A stretch of DNA of 64,000 nt, from the NCBI GenBank assembly GCA_014156375.1, contig RQJH01000001.1, positions 1-64,000 on the forward strand. Direction: 5' to 3'. Each line of letters begins with the position of its first letter. Position 1 is the stretch's first letter. Made by a program: the position numbers and the translations under genes. The stretch comes from Enterobacteriaceae bacterium 89. Lineage in GTDB: Bacteria > Pseudomonadota > Gammaproteobacteria > Enterobacterales > Enterobacteriaceae. Below the pieces are notes generated by a model that was given only the letters and a program-made list of their open reading frames with translations, searched no databases and was not told the origin of the DNA. This document shows positions 42,895-52,174 of the stretch, one piece after another.

Positions 42895-43593
42895 ATGAAA
42901 ATCGGCATTATTGGTGCAATGGAAGAAGAAGTGACGCTGCTGCGTGACAAAATCCAGAACCGTCAGACCATTACCGTTGGCGGGAGCGAGATCTACACCG
43001 GCCAGCTGAACGGCGTTGACGTTGCGCTGCTGAAATCAGGGATTGGTAAAGTCGCCACAGCGATGGGCGCAGCCCTGCTGATCGAACGCTGCAAGCCAGA
43101 CGTGATTATCAACACCGGTTCCGCCGGCGGTCTGGCTTCCACGCTGAAAGTAGGTGACATCGTGGTCTCTGATGAAGCCCGTTATCACGACGCAGACGTC
43201 ACCGCGTTTGGCTATGAGCTCGGCCAGCTTCCAGGCTGCCCGGCAGGCTTTACCGCAGACAGCAAGCTGGTCGAAGCGGCTGAAAGCTGCATCAAAGAAC
43301 TGAAGCTGAATGCAGTTCGCGGCCTGATCGTCAGCGGCGATGCGTTCATCAACGGTTCCGTTGGTCTCGCTAAAATCCGCCACAACTTCCCGCAGGCGGT
43401 TGCCGTAGAAATGGAAGCCACCGCCATTGCTCACGTATGTCACAACTTCGGTATTCCATTTGTCGTCGTTCGCGCGATTTCCGACGTTGCCGACCAGCAG
43501 TCTCACCTGAGCTTCGACGAGTTCCTCGCCGTGGCGGCGAAACAGTCCAGCCTGATGGTGGAAACGCTGGTGCAGAAACTGGCGCATGCGTAA
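42895..43593 (+). CDS. mtnN: 5'-methylthioadenosine/S-adenosylhomocysteine nucleosidase
   Basis: MtnN (Pfs) removes adenine from methylthioadenosine, S-adenosylhomocysteine and 5'-deoxyadenosine, a step in methyl recycling and autoinducer-2 formation. The 232 residues equal E. coli; E12 is in MEEEV, and the C-terminal AISDVAD motif holds the catalytic aspartate. Its last 8 bases overlap btuF. Confidence 0.98.
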   Translation: MKIGIIGAMEEEVTLLRDKIQNRQTITVGGSEIYTGQLNGVDVALLKSGIGKVATAMGAALLIERCKPDVIINTGSAGGLASTLKVGDIVVSDEARYHDADVTAFGYELGQLPGCPAGFTADSKLVEAAESCIKELKLNAVRGLIVSGDAFINGSVGLAKIRHNFPQAVAVEMEATAIAHVCHNFGIPFVVVRAISDVADQQSHLSFDEFLAVAAKQSSLMVETLVQKLAHA

Positions 43594-44386
43594 GCCACTG
43601 TTGCAGGGCGTCCTCGCCCTGCTGCTGGCGCTCCCGGCGTGGCTGATGGCCGCGCCGCGAGTCATTACGCTTTCTCCCGCCAATACCGAACTGGCGTTTG
43701 CCGCCGGGATCACTCCCGTTGGCGTCAGCAGCTTTTCCGATTATCCGCCGGAAGCCACGCATATCGAGCAGGTCGCCAGCTGGCAGGGAATGAATCTGGA
43801 ACGCATCGTCGCCCTGAAGCCTGACGTGGTGCTGGCATGGCGCGGCGGGAACGCGGAACGGCAGGTGAATCAGCTTAGCTCGTTGGGTATCAAAGTGCTG
43901 TGGGTGGAGACCGGCAGCGTGGAGCAACTGGCCGATGCGCTGAAGAAGCTGGCCGTGTGGAGCCCGAATCCACAGCAGGCCAACCAGGCCGCCAAATCAT
44001 TGCTTCAACAATTTAACAGCCTGAAGCAGCAGTACGCTAACGCGCCGAAAAAAAACGTCTTCATGCAGTTTGGCACTAACCCACTGTTTACCAGCAATAA
44101 AGATTCGATTCAGAACGAGATTGTTGAAATCTGTGGTGGCAAAAACATTTTTGCCGACAGTCGGGTTCCCTGGCCGCAGGTCAGCCGTGAACAGGTGATT
44201 TCACGCCAGCCGCAGGCCATTATCACCGCCGGTGAAACGGCTGAAGTCACAAAAATTAAGCAGTATTGGCATGACCAGTTAAAAATTCCGGTTATTGCCC
44301 TGAACAGCGACTGGTTTGAACGCGCCTCCCCGCGTATTATCCTCGCGGCAAAACAACTCTGCTCCGCCCTGGCGCAGGTCAATTAA
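43586..44386 (+). CDS. btuF: Vitamin B12 periplasmic binding protein BtuF
   Basis: BtuF binds cobalamin in the periplasm and delivers it to BtuCD. The 266-residue precursor has a signal peptide (cleavage near LMAAP) and the two-lobed class III binding fold joined by a long helix, with [17 protein letters not shown] at the mature N-terminus. It starts inside the mtnN end (8-base overlap), so translation is probably coupled; btuC and btuD are not in this window. Confidence 0.96.
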   Translation: MRKPLLQGVLALLLALPAWLMAAPRVITLSPANTELAFAAGITPVGVSSFSDYPPEATHIEQVASWQGMNLERIVALKPDVVLAWRGGNAERQVNQLSSLGIKVLWVETGSVEQLADALKKLAVWSPNPQQANQAAKSLLQQFNSLKQQYANAPKKNVFMQFGTNPLFTSNKDSIQNEIVEICGGKNIFADSRVPWPQVSREQVISRQPQAIITAGETAEVTKIKQYWHDQLKIPVIALNSDWFERASPRIILAAKQLCSALAQVN

Positions 44387-44400
44387 CGGGAAACGCATCA

Positions 44401-45024
44401 ATGCTTGTCTACTGGCTGGATATTGTGGGAACGGCCGTCTTTGCTATCTCCGGCGTTCTGCTCGCCGGTAAACTGCGAATGGATCCCTTTGGTGTGCTGG
44501 TACTTGGAGTGGTCACCGCCGTCGGCGGAGGAACGATCCGCGATATGGCGCTCGCCAATGGCCCGGTATTCTGGGTGAAAGATCCGACCGATCTGGTCGT
44601 AGCGATGGTGACCAGCATGTTGACCATTCTGCTGGTGCGTCAGCCCCGTCGCATTCCTAAATGGATTTTACCGGTGCTGGATGCCGTCGGCCTGGCGGTG
44701 TTTGTCGGCATTGGCGTCAATAAAGCGTTTATCGCCGGAAGCGGTCCGCTGGTCGCTATCTGCATGGGTGTGATCACTGGCGTCGGCGGCGGGATTATCC
44801 GTGACGTGCTGGCGCGCGAAGTGCCGATGATCCTGCGAACCGAAGTGTATGCCACTGCCTGTATTCTCGGCGGCATCGTGCATGCCACGGCGCATTACAC
44901 GTTTGGCATGTCACTCGAAAATTCCGCTATGCTCGGGATGCTGGTGACGCTGGTCATCAGACTTGCCGCCATTCGCTGGCACCTGAAGCTGCCAACCTTT
45001 GCGCTGGATGAAAACGCCAGATAG
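44401..45024 (+). CDS. yadS: TRIC-family cation channel protein YadS
   Basis: This 207-residue inner-membrane protein has seven predicted membrane segments and two copies of the family motif (VTAVGGGTIRDM near 40 and ITGVGGGIIRDV near 126), which give the internal pseudo-symmetry of TRIC channels. Bacterial members form trimeric monovalent-cation channels; the physiological role in enterobacteria is not settled. It follows btuF after 14 bases and ends at a terminator. Confidence 0.92.
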   Translation: MLVYWLDIVGTAVFAISGVLLAGKLRMDPFGVLVLGVVTAVGGGTIRDMALANGPVFWVKDPTDLVVAMVTSMLTILLVRQPRRIPKWILPVLDAVGLAVFVGIGVNKAFIAGSGPLVAICMGVITGVGGGIIRDVLAREVPMILRTEVYATACILGGIVHATAHYTFGMSLENSAMLGMLVTLVIRLAAIRWHLKLPTFALDENAR

Positions 45025-45025
45025 C

Positions 45026-45055
45026 AAAAAGCCGTGTCAGTGACACGGCTTTTTT
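45026..45055. terminator. Bidirectional terminator between yadS and erpA
   Basis: AGCCGTGTCA (45030-45039) is complementary to TGACACGGCT (45041-45050), with A- and T-runs on either side, between two convergent genes. Confidence 0.92.
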
Positions 45056-45071
45056 TATTGCCCAAAGGCAA

Positions 45072-45416
45072 TCAGATACTGAAAGAAGAACCGCAGCCGC
45101 AGGTGCTTTTCGCATTCGGGTTGGTCACGATAAAGCGCGAACCTTCCAGACCTTCGGTGTAATCCACCGCACCGCCGACCAGATATTGCAGGCTCATCGG
45201 GTCCACCACCAGGCCAACGCCCTGTTTTTCGATGGTCATGTCACCGTCGTTGATCTGATCGTCAAAGGTGAAGCCATACTGGAAACCGCTACAGCCGCCG
45301 CCGGTGATATAGACGCGCAGCTTGAGGTTCGGGTTGTCTTCATCCGCGATCAGGTTTTTTACTTTGCTGGCTGCCGCGTCGGTGAACTGCAGGGGCAGCG
45401 CTACGTCATCACTCAT
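45072..45416 (-). CDS. erpA: Iron-sulfur cluster insertion protein ErpA
   Basis: ErpA is an A-type carrier that passes Fe-S clusters to apo-proteins such as those of isoprenoid synthesis (IspG/IspH) and respiration. The 114-residue protein has the three cluster-binding cysteines C42 (GGGCSGFQY), C106 and C108 (TCGCGSSF). It has its own promoter next to clcA. Confidence 0.98.
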   Translation of the reverse strand: MSDDVALPLQFTDAAASKVKNLIADEDNPNLKLRVYITGGGCSGFQYGFTFDDQINDGDMTIEKQGVGLVVDPMSLQYLVGGAVDYTEGLEGSRFIVTNPNAKSTCGCGSSFSI

Positions 45417-45471
45417 GTCTTACTCCAGTTATTTCGCGACCTGGTTAAACTCTCACCACGTCTTTTGAGTC

Positions 45472-45500
45472 ATTATCCAATACCCGACTAAATCGTTCAA
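45472..45500 (-). promoter_or_regulatory. erpA promoter
   Basis: On the minus strand TTGAAC (45495-45500), a 17-base spacer and GATAAT (45472-45477). The -35 overlaps the clcA stop codon region. E. coli erpA is repressed by IscR; I did not resolve an IscR site here. Confidence 0.7.
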
Positions 45501-46915
45501 GTATTCTCCCCGGCGAGCTGCTTTTCTTTCTCTGCTTTTTCGGCTTCCTGCTTAGCCAGCGTGCGCGTCAGGATCGCAGAATACAACGGTTTTCCACCGA
45601 GGAACTGGGCCAATAGTGTTGCGCCAAGACAGGTGATAATCATTGGCAAAATGAGCTGATAATTGTCGGTCATTTCCAGCACCAGCACGATCCCGGTCAG
45701 CGGCGCACGCACCGAGGCAGCAAAAAGTGCGCCCATTCCGGCAATCGCAAAAGTCCCCGCTTCCAGATGATAAGCCGGGAACCACACCGCTGCTGCCATC
45801 CCGAACGCCGTTCCCAGTAAGGTTCCCAGCGCCAGCATCGGGGCAAAAATGCCACCCGGCGCCCCGGAGGAGAAGCACAGCACCGTCGTGATCACACGAG
45901 CGATAAAAATGAACATTAACAGACCGACGGTGTAATTCCCTGCCGCCGCAATCGGGATCAGGCTAAAACCACCACCCGACGCTTCCGGCTCAATCAGCCC
46001 CAGCACGCCGCAAATCCCGCCGAGCAGGCCACCAATCAGCACCCACTTTTTAATATTCCCACCGTGAATGCGCTGGAAAACGTCCTGCATACGCAGCACC
46101 AGACTGTTAAACAGCGGGCCAACGCAGCCGAAAATCATGCCGAGGATCAGATACAGCCACAGGGTGTTTACCGGCGCGTTGGCTAGTTTGCCCACTTCGA
46201 TCACCGCGCCTTCGCCGTTGAAGATGCGGAAAACGATGCACGACATGATCACGCCGATAAACACGGCTTTGATGGAAATCAGGCTGTAGCGGAACTGCGG
46301 TCGCATCTCTTCAATAATAAAGAGGATCCCGGCCAGCGGCGCGTTAAACGCGGCGGTCAGACCCGCTGCCGCACCGGTTGCCAGCAGGGTATGTCGCGCT
46401 TCTGCCGAACGCATGCGGAAGATATCCAGCACCATGCGCCCGAGGTTGCCGCCGAGCTGCACCGTCGGTCCTTCGCGCCCGAGCACCATCCCCGCGCCCA
46501 GGGTTCCCATCCCGCCGATAAATTTAACCGGTATCACGCGCCACCAGCGCACGGGGCGCAGCTCTTCCAGCGCCCCTTCAATTTCAGGGATCCCGGAGCC
46601 TCCGGCTTCCTGTGCAAAGCGGCGCACCAGATAGTAGCCGACCATCGCCAGCAGCCCGGACAAAATAAACGCCAGCGGCCAGACGAGGAACCAGTGGTTT
46701 GCCACCTGAGCCAACGAACCGATGCGCATATTCTGCACCCAGTTAACGGCTTTCTCGAAAGCAACGCCCACCAGCCCCGCCAGCGTACCCACCAGGGCCG
46801 CCATCAGCAGAATGGCTAAAGGTGTTTTATCCCTGCGAACCAAACGACGTACCGCATCCCCGCGGCGTAAACGAGCAAATTGCTGTGACTCAAAAGAGGG
46901 AGTTTCTGAATTCAT
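45497..46915 (-). CDS. clcA: H+/Cl- exchange transporter ClcA
   Basis: ClcA exchanges two chloride ions for one proton and helps in extreme acid resistance. From ATG 46915 it has 472 residues, close to E. coli ClcA (473), and the gating glutamate falls at E148 (in GREGP), the same numbering as E. coli, which supports this start over ATG 46927. Other selectivity motifs are GSGIPE (about 107-111) and GGIFAPM. It has about 18 membrane helices and forms homodimers. Confidence 0.95.
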   Translation of the reverse strand: MNSETPSFESQQFARLRRGDAVRRLVRRDKTPLAILLMAALVGTLAGLVGVAFEKAVNWVQNMRIGSLAQVANHWFLVWPLAFILSGLLAMVGYYLVRRFAQEAGGSGIPEIEGALEELRPVRWWRVIPVKFIGGMGTLGAGMVLGREGPTVQLGGNLGRMVLDIFRMRSAEARHTLLATGAAAGLTAAFNAPLAGILFIIEEMRPQFRYSLISIKAVFIGVIMSCIVFRIFNGEGAVIEVGKLANAPVNTLWLYLILGMIFGCVGPLFNSLVLRMQDVFQRIHGGNIKKWVLIGGLLGGICGVLGLIEPEASGGGFSLIPIAAAGNYTVGLLMFIFIARVITTVLCFSSGAPGGIFAPMLALGTLLGTAFGMAAAVWFPAYHLEAGTFAIAGMGALFAASVRAPLTGIVLVLEMTDNYQLILPMIITCLGATLLAQFLGGKPLYSAILTRTLAKQEAEKAEKEKQLAGENT

Positions 46916-47027
46916 GCTATTAATCATTTATTGGTAATACAAATAACAGGGCGCATTGTAACCAGCCCTGCACGGTTCGTCGCCTAAAAAATCCCTCATT
47001 ATTGTAATGTTTCAATTGGGCAAAACT

Positions 47028-47056
47028 TTCATAACCTTCCTGGAATAAATTAGAAT
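47028..47056 (+). promoter_or_regulatory. Candidate hemL promoter
   Basis: TTCATA (47028-47033), a 17-base spacer and TAGAAT (47051-47056), about 40 bases before the hemL ATG. Confidence 0.6.
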
Positions 47057-47095
47057 AGTCGGCTAACACGCTTTCTACGAACCAGGAACCTGGCA

Positions 47096-48376
47096 ATGAG
47101 TAAATCTGAGAATCTCTACAGCGCTGCGCGCGAACTGATCCCCGGCGGCGTCAACTCACCGGTCCGTGCTTTTACCGGTGTGGGTGGTACTCCACTGTTC
47201 ATCGAACGTGCCGATGGTGCGTATCTGTATGATGTGGATGGCAAAGCCTATATCGACTACGTCGGTTCCTGGGGCCCGATGGTGCTGGGTCACAACCATC
47301 CGGCCATTCGCAATGCCGTGATTGAAGCCGCTTCCCGCGGTCTGAGCTTCGGCGCGCCAACCGAAATGGAAGTCAAAATGGCGGAGCTGGTCACCGAACT
47401 GGTTCCGACCATGGACATGGTACGCATGGTGAACTCCGGTACCGAAGCCACCATGAGCGCGATTCGTCTGGCACGTGGCTTTACCGGCCGTGACAAAATC
47501 ATCAAATTCGAAGGCTGCTATCACGGCCACGCGGACTGCCTGCTGGTAAAAGCAGGTTCCGGCGCGCTGACCCTCGGTCAGCCGAACTCACCGGGCGTTC
47601 CGGCTGATTTCGCCAAACACACCCTGACCTGCACCTATAACGATCTGGCCTCTGTGCGCGAAGCTTTCGAACAGTACCCGGACGAGATCGCCTGTATCAT
47701 CGTTGAACCCGTCGCGGGCAACATGAACTGCATTCCGCCTCAGCCTGACTTCCTGCCGGGCCTGCGCGCACTGTGCGATGAGTTTGGCGCACTGTTTATC
47801 ATCGATGAAGTGATGACCGGCTTCCGTGTGGCTCTGGCGGGCGCTCAGGATTATTACGATGTGGTTCCGGACCTGACCTGTCTCGGTAAAATTATCGGCG
47901 GCGGGATGCCTGTCGGCGCGTTCGGCGGTCGTCGTGAAGTGATGGAAGCGCTGGCGCCAACCGGCCCGGTTTATCAGGCGGGTACGCTGTCCGGTAACCC
48001 GATTGCGATGGCGGCAGGTTTTGCCTGTCTGAACGAAGTGGCACAGCCTGGCGTGCATGAAACGCTGACCAGCCTGACCAACCAGCTGGCGGACGGCCTG
48101 CTGAAAGCAGCGCGCGAGAATAACATCCCGCTGGTGGTCAACAACGTCGGCGGCATGTTCGGTATCTTCTTTACCGATGCCAAAACCGTGACCTGCTATG
48201 CCGACGTGGTGAAGTGTGACGTTGAGCGCTTTAAGCGTTTCTTCCACCTGATGCTGGAAGAAGGCGTGTATCTGGCGCCGTCTGCATTTGAAGCGGGCTT
48301 TATGTCCGTGGCGCACAGCGAAGAAGACATCAACAACACCATTGATGCGGCTCGTAAGGTGTTTGCGAAGCTTTAA
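47096..48376 (+). CDS. hemL: Glutamate-1-semialdehyde 2,1-aminomutase
   Basis: HemL moves the amino group of glutamate-1-semialdehyde to give 5-aminolevulinate, the tetrapyrrole precursor. The 426 residues equal E. coli; it is a fold-type I PLP enzyme with the Schiff-base lysine K265 ([10 protein letters not shown]) and D238 (IIDEVMTGF) contacting the cofactor. It is divergent from clcA and convergent with fhuB, from which it is separated by a palindromic repeat. Confidence 0.98.
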   Translation: MSKSENLYSAARELIPGGVNSPVRAFTGVGGTPLFIERADGAYLYDVDGKAYIDYVGSWGPMVLGHNHPAIRNAVIEAASRGLSFGAPTEMEVKMAELVTELVPTMDMVRMVNSGTEATMSAIRLARGFTGRDKIIKFEGCYHGHADCLLVKAGSGALTLGQPNSPGVPADFAKHTLTCTYNDLASVREAFEQYPDEIACIIVEPVAGNMNCIPPQPDFLPGLRALCDEFGALFIIDEVMTGFRVALAGAQDYYDVVPDLTCLGKIIGGGMPVGAFGGRREVMEALAPTGPVYQAGTLSGNPIAMAAGFACLNEVAQPGVHETLTSLTNQLADGLLKAARENNIPLVVNNVGGMFGIFFTDAKTVTCYADVVKCDVERFKRFFHLMLEEGVYLAPSAFEAGFMSVAHSEEDINNTIDAARKVFAKL

Positions 48377-48393
48377 TCCTCTGCGGCCTGATG

Positions 48394-48456
48394 CCCTCTC
48401 CCTAACCCTCTCCCACAAGGAGAGGGAACCGATCGCAGCCGGTTATGGGGTGAGGG
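48394..48456. repeat. REP-like palindromic repeat, copy A
   Basis: Between hemL and fhuB. The core CCCTCTCC (48406-48413) pairs with GGAGAGGG (48419-48426) and is flanked by a second CCCTCTCC and by a GGGGTGAGGG segment. It resembles copies B and C in this window. It probably also serves as the terminator region for both convergent genes. Confidence 0.8.
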
Positions 48457-48460
48457 AAAA

Positions 48461-50443
48461 TCAGCGGCTCTGCTTCCTGAGCAGATAAATAAAGTAAGGC
48501 GCACCAATAAACGTCGACAGCAGCCCTGCCGGGATCTGGTAAGGGAACAGCACCATCCTTCCGCACCAGTCGGCGAACACAAGCATAATTCCCCCGACCA
48601 GAGCTGACATCACCATGTGAGGCATGGTGCGACGGAAGCCCATCATTCTGGCGATATGCGGCGCCATCAGGCCGACAAAGCTCATCGGGCCGATAGTCAT
48701 CGTCGCGGCAGCAGTCAGCGCCGCAGCCAGCAGTAGCAGTAGAACCCGCGTTGGCGTTAGCGCCATGCCGACGGCTCGGGCCGTTTCTCCTCCCAAAGGC
48801 AGGATTGTCAGCCAGCGGCGGCACAGCGGCGCCAGCGCCAGCAGCACCAGCATCACCAGCCCGGTATTCAGCACCTGGCTGTAGGTGGCGTTATAGGTGG
48901 AGCCTGAAATCCAGGTCAGGATCTGCGCCATGCGCGGATCGCCGCTCGCCTGCAGCATCATCAGCAGCATGGTAAACGCCGTGCTTAACGCCATCCCCGC
49001 CAACAGCATCCGGTGCGGAGAGAAACCGCCCCGTCCCGCCGCAATCAGGATAATCATCAGCGTCGCCGCCGCGCCCAGACTGCCCGCCGGCAGCAGCCAG
49101 CCAAAGGCATTACCCGGCACGAAGAACAGCATCAGCACCACGCCAAAGGCTGCGCCGGAGGAGATCCCCAGCACTTCAGGGCTCGCCATCGGGTTACCCG
49201 TCAGGCGCTGAATGATGCACCCGGCAACGGCCAGCATCATCCCGGCAATCAGCGCCGCCATAATCCGCGGCGCACGCCATTCCATCAGCGAGTTCAGCAG
49301 ATCGCCCGTCGCCCACTGCCAGCCGTGAGCGTCACGGCCGAACGAAAGCGCAGCCAACATGCCAAGCAGCAACACGGCCAGCCCGCCAAAAGCCCAGACC
49401 AGCACGCGCTGACGTTCAGCATAGATGCGATCGCCCGCGTTCATCGCCGGAGCGCTGATACTGCGCAAACGCGGAAGCAGCCACAGCAGCAGCGGAGCGC
49501 CAACCAGCGCGGTCACCGCACCCGTCGAGACTTCCATCCACACCCGGGCAAGCCACAGGATCAACTGATCGGAAAGCCAGAGGATCAGCGCGCCAATCAG
49601 CGGAGCCAGCAGCAGGCGGGACAGCAAACGCCGCGCACCAAGCATCTTCGCCAACAGCGGCGCAAACAGGCCGATAAAACCAATGATCCCGACGGCATTC
49701 ACCAGCAGCGCGCTGAGGACAATCGCCAGCGTCAGCGCCGCCAGACGGGCCAGAGACAGCGCCAGTCCCAGATTACGCGCCACGCCGTCATCAAGGCCCA
49801 TCAGCGTTAACGGGCGCAGCAAAAGCAGTGTCAGCATCACGCCGCCAAGCAGCTGCGGCCAAAGCTGTTGTACACCGTGCCAGTCGGTTTGCGTCAGCGT
49901 GCCGGAACCCCACAGGAACATGCTTTGCAGCTGATCATGATGGAAAATCACCAGCAACTGGTTCACCGCGCCGCAATACATGCTGACGACCAGCCCTGCC
50001 AGGATCAGCGTGACCGGAGATAACCGTTTCCCCCAGGAGACGCCAAATACCAGCGCACCGACAATACAGGCCCCGGCCAGCGCGGCAAACTGCGTCGCCA
50101 GCACGCCAGGGATCGCCCAAAGGGTGGTGATGGTGATGCCCAGCTGCGCACCGGTCGCCACGCCGAGCGTCGTCGGCTCCGCCAGAGGGTTACGAAGCAC
50201 CTGCTGGAATAGCACGCCCACCAGCCCCAGTCCGGCTCCGACCAGCAGGGAAATCACCAGTCGTGGCAGCAGGCTGTAGTGGAACAGCATCTGGCTGATA
50301 CTGTCGATATTCGGCTGCCAGAGCGCTTCGCCCCACTGCGCACGCGGCAGTGCGACGTTAAAGTTATGCCAGCTCAGCCACGCCGCGGCGATAAACAGCA
50401 CCAGCAGTAACAACGCCGGGAAACGAGCAATACGAGCACTCAC
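48461..50443 (-). CDS. fhuB: Ferrichrome ABC transporter permease FhuB
   Basis: FhuB is the inner-membrane channel for hydroxamate siderophores. The 660 residues equal E. coli FhuB and are two fused FecCD-type permease halves (about 1-325 and 340-660), each with about ten membrane segments; both halves contain the LRNPLAEP/LTGNPMASPE-type loop contacting FhuC. The start is GTG at 50443, overlapping the fhuD stop by GTGA. It is the last gene of fhuACDB. Confidence 0.97.
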   Translation of the reverse strand: MSARIARFPALLLLVLFIAAAWLSWHNFNVALPRAQWGEALWQPNIDSISQMLFHYSLLPRLVISLLVGAGLGLVGVLFQQVLRNPLAEPTTLGVATGAQLGITITTLWAIPGVLATQFAALAGACIVGALVFGVSWGKRLSPVTLILAGLVVSMYCGAVNQLLVIFHHDQLQSMFLWGSGTLTQTDWHGVQQLWPQLLGGVMLTLLLLRPLTLMGLDDGVARNLGLALSLARLAALTLAIVLSALLVNAVGIIGFIGLFAPLLAKMLGARRLLSRLLLAPLIGALILWLSDQLILWLARVWMEVSTGAVTALVGAPLLLWLLPRLRSISAPAMNAGDRIYAERQRVLVWAFGGLAVLLLGMLAALSFGRDAHGWQWATGDLLNSLMEWRAPRIMAALIAGMMLAVAGCIIQRLTGNPMASPEVLGISSGAAFGVVLMLFFVPGNAFGWLLPAGSLGAAATLMIILIAAGRGGFSPHRMLLAGMALSTAFTMLLMMLQASGDPRMAQILTWISGSTYNATYSQVLNTGLVMLVLLALAPLCRRWLTILPLGGETARAVGMALTPTRVLLLLLAAALTAAATMTIGPMSFVGLMAPHIARMMGFRRTMPHMVMSALVGGIMLVFADWCGRMVLFPYQIPAGLLSTFIGAPYFIYLLRKQSR

Positions 50444-51330
50444 GCTTTGCCTCCCAGCGCGTTATCCAGAATTCGGACGAAATTCATCACCGACAGCGTC
50501 GCACCGTAGAACCACACGGCGGGCACGCGCTGGAATCGCTGCGCGCGGACGAACGGCATCGCCTGCCACAGCGGCGTGGCCATCAGCTTTTGCATTTCGA
50601 TATCGTTGCCGTGGTCAAAACAGATAACGTCAGCGTCTTTAAACTCGCCAAGCCTGTCGATACCCACCACCTGACTGCCCCAGAAATTGGTTTTCCCCTG
50701 CCAGGCATTGACGATGCCGTAATCATCGAGAATTTGCTGGAACAGGCAGTTCGGGCCAAAAACAAGCACATGACGGGCATCCAGCAGGCTGACCATCAGC
50801 AGAGGGCGGCTGCCACGCTGAGCAAAACGGGGTTTATGCGCGGCAACAAAAGCATCGAAATGGTCGAGATGAGCGTGGGCCTGGCTTTCCATCCCCAGCA
50901 GCTCACCCATTTCCAGCAGCGACTGACGGGCCATCGCCAGCGGTTTTTTGCCATCGCTGAAGTTAAAACCGCGCCCGGGCGCAATACGCGCCAGCTTTTC
51001 CGGCGACGGACCATAGCCCGCGGACCAGAACATGTACGACGGTTTCATTTCCGTCAGCAGTTCGAGATTAGGTTCGGTGCGCAGACCAACGTCAATGACC
51101 GACGCGGGCAGCGGAGGTTCGCTGACCCACATTTTGTAATTGAGGACGTCGGCAACGCCATAAGGCTTGACGCCGAGCGCCAGCAGCAACTCAACGGGCA
51201 ACCACTCCAGCGCCACAATGCGCTGCGGGTCAATCGTCGCCGCGCCTGCGCCCTTCATCTGCCAAAGCAGCGGTGAGAGCGCCATCGCCGTCAGCAGTCG
51301 GCGGCGGCTTATCAGCAAGGAATCATTCAT
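50440..51330 (-). CDS. fhuD: Ferrichrome-binding periplasmic protein FhuD
   Basis: FhuD carries Fe3+-hydroxamate siderophores (ferrichrome, coprogen, aerobactin) to FhuBC. From ATG 51330 it has 296 residues, the E. coli length; it shares one base with the fhuC stop (TGATG). The N-terminus has a twin-arginine type signal (SRRRLLTAMALSP), consistent with Tat export known for FhuD. The rest is a class III binding fold. Confidence 0.96.
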   Translation of the reverse strand: MNDSLLISRRRLLTAMALSPLLWQMKGAGAATIDPQRIVALEWLPVELLLALGVKPYGVADVLNYKMWVSEPPLPASVIDVGLRTEPNLELLTEMKPSYMFWSAGYGPSPEKLARIAPGRGFNFSDGKKPLAMARQSLLEMGELLGMESQAHAHLDHFDAFVAAHKPRFAQRGSRPLLMVSLLDARHVLVFGPNCLFQQILDDYGIVNAWQGKTNFWGSQVVGIDRLGEFKDADVICFDHGNDIEMQKLMATPLWQAMPFVRAQRFQRVPAVWFYGATLSVMNFVRILDNALGGKA

Positions 51331-52127
51331 CAATAGACAAAGCTTACCGGCGCGGCCCCTGCCGGATGCGGCAGGATCCCCATCGGAATTCCGTAAATAT
51401 GTTCCAGCGTTTCACCGCGCATGATCGTATCCGGCGTGCCCTGAGCAATCATTTCACCGCCGCGCAGCGCCACCAGATAGTCACAGTAGCGGGCCGCCAT
51501 GTTGATATCGTGCAGTACCGCCACCACCGTCAGGCCACGCTGTTGGCTCAGACGATGCACCAGCGCCAGCACGTCCACCTGATGCGCAATATCGAGCGCA
51601 GAGGTAGGTTCATCCAGCAGCAGGCAGCGGGTATCCTGCGCTACCAGCATCGCAATCCACGCGCGCTGGCGTTCGCCGCCGGACAGGCTGTCTACCAGCC
51701 GATGGGCCAGAGGCTTCAGGCCGACCAGCGAAATCGCTTCTTCCACTTTTTCACGATCCGCCGCACCAAATCGCCCCAGCGCGCCGTGCCACGGATAGCG
51801 GCCAATCGCCACCAGCTCGCGCACCGTCATCCCTTCCGCCTGCGGCAGCTGCTGCGGCAGATAGGCGACCTTGCGGGCAAACGCTTTGCTGTTCCAGCTA
51901 TCGAGAGGCTGTCCGTCGAGCAGGATCTGGCCTTCCGTCGGCGGCTGATGTCGTCCGAGCATTTTGAGCAGAGTGGATTTCCCGGAACCGTTATGACCAA
52001 TCAGTCCGGTCACTTTACCCGGCGGGAAGGTAAGCGAAAGCGGGTGCAGCAGCGTACGGTCTGGCACACGGAAGGTGACATCGTTCAGGGCGAACGTGGT
52101 GTCGGATTGAGTTGTGGAGTCCTGCAT
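51330..52127 (-). CDS. fhuC: Ferrichrome ABC transporter ATP-binding protein FhuC
   Basis: FhuC powers ferrichrome import through FhuB. From ATG 52127 it has 265 residues, equal to E. coli; a start three codons earlier (52136) is possible. Walker A GHNGSGKST is at about 42-50, the signature LSGGERQR near 145 and Walker B LLLDEP near 168. A hairpin with a T-run separates it from fhuA, so its expression may be lower than that of the receptor. Confidence 0.97.
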   Translation of the reverse strand: MQDSTTQSDTTFALNDVTFRVPDRTLLHPLSLTFPPGKVTGLIGHNGSGKSTLLKMLGRHQPPTEGQILLDGQPLDSWNSKAFARKVAYLPQQLPQAEGMTVRELVAIGRYPWHGALGRFGAADREKVEEAISLVGLKPLAHRLVDSLSGGERQRAWIAMLVAQDTRCLLLDEPTSALDIAHQVDVLALVHRLSQQRGLTVVAVLHDINMAARYCDYLVALRGGEMIAQGTPDTIMRGETLEHIYGIPMGILPHPAGAAPVSFVY

Positions 52128-52141
52128 AAAGGCCAACGTGT

Positions 52142-52165
52142 AAAAAGGCGCGGTAAACCGCGCCT
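52142..52165 (-). terminator. Intercistronic terminator/attenuator between fhuA and fhuC
   Basis: On the minus strand AGGCGCGG (complement of 52158-52165) and CCGCGCCT (complement of 52146-52153) form an 8-bp perfect stem with a TTTA loop, followed by TTTTT. Confidence 0.88.
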
Positions 52166-52174
52166 GAAATAAAG

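Noticed and set aside
47588-48418. 276-codon open frame antisense to hemL
   Set aside because: It is a shadow of hemL and would start inside the REP-like repeat.
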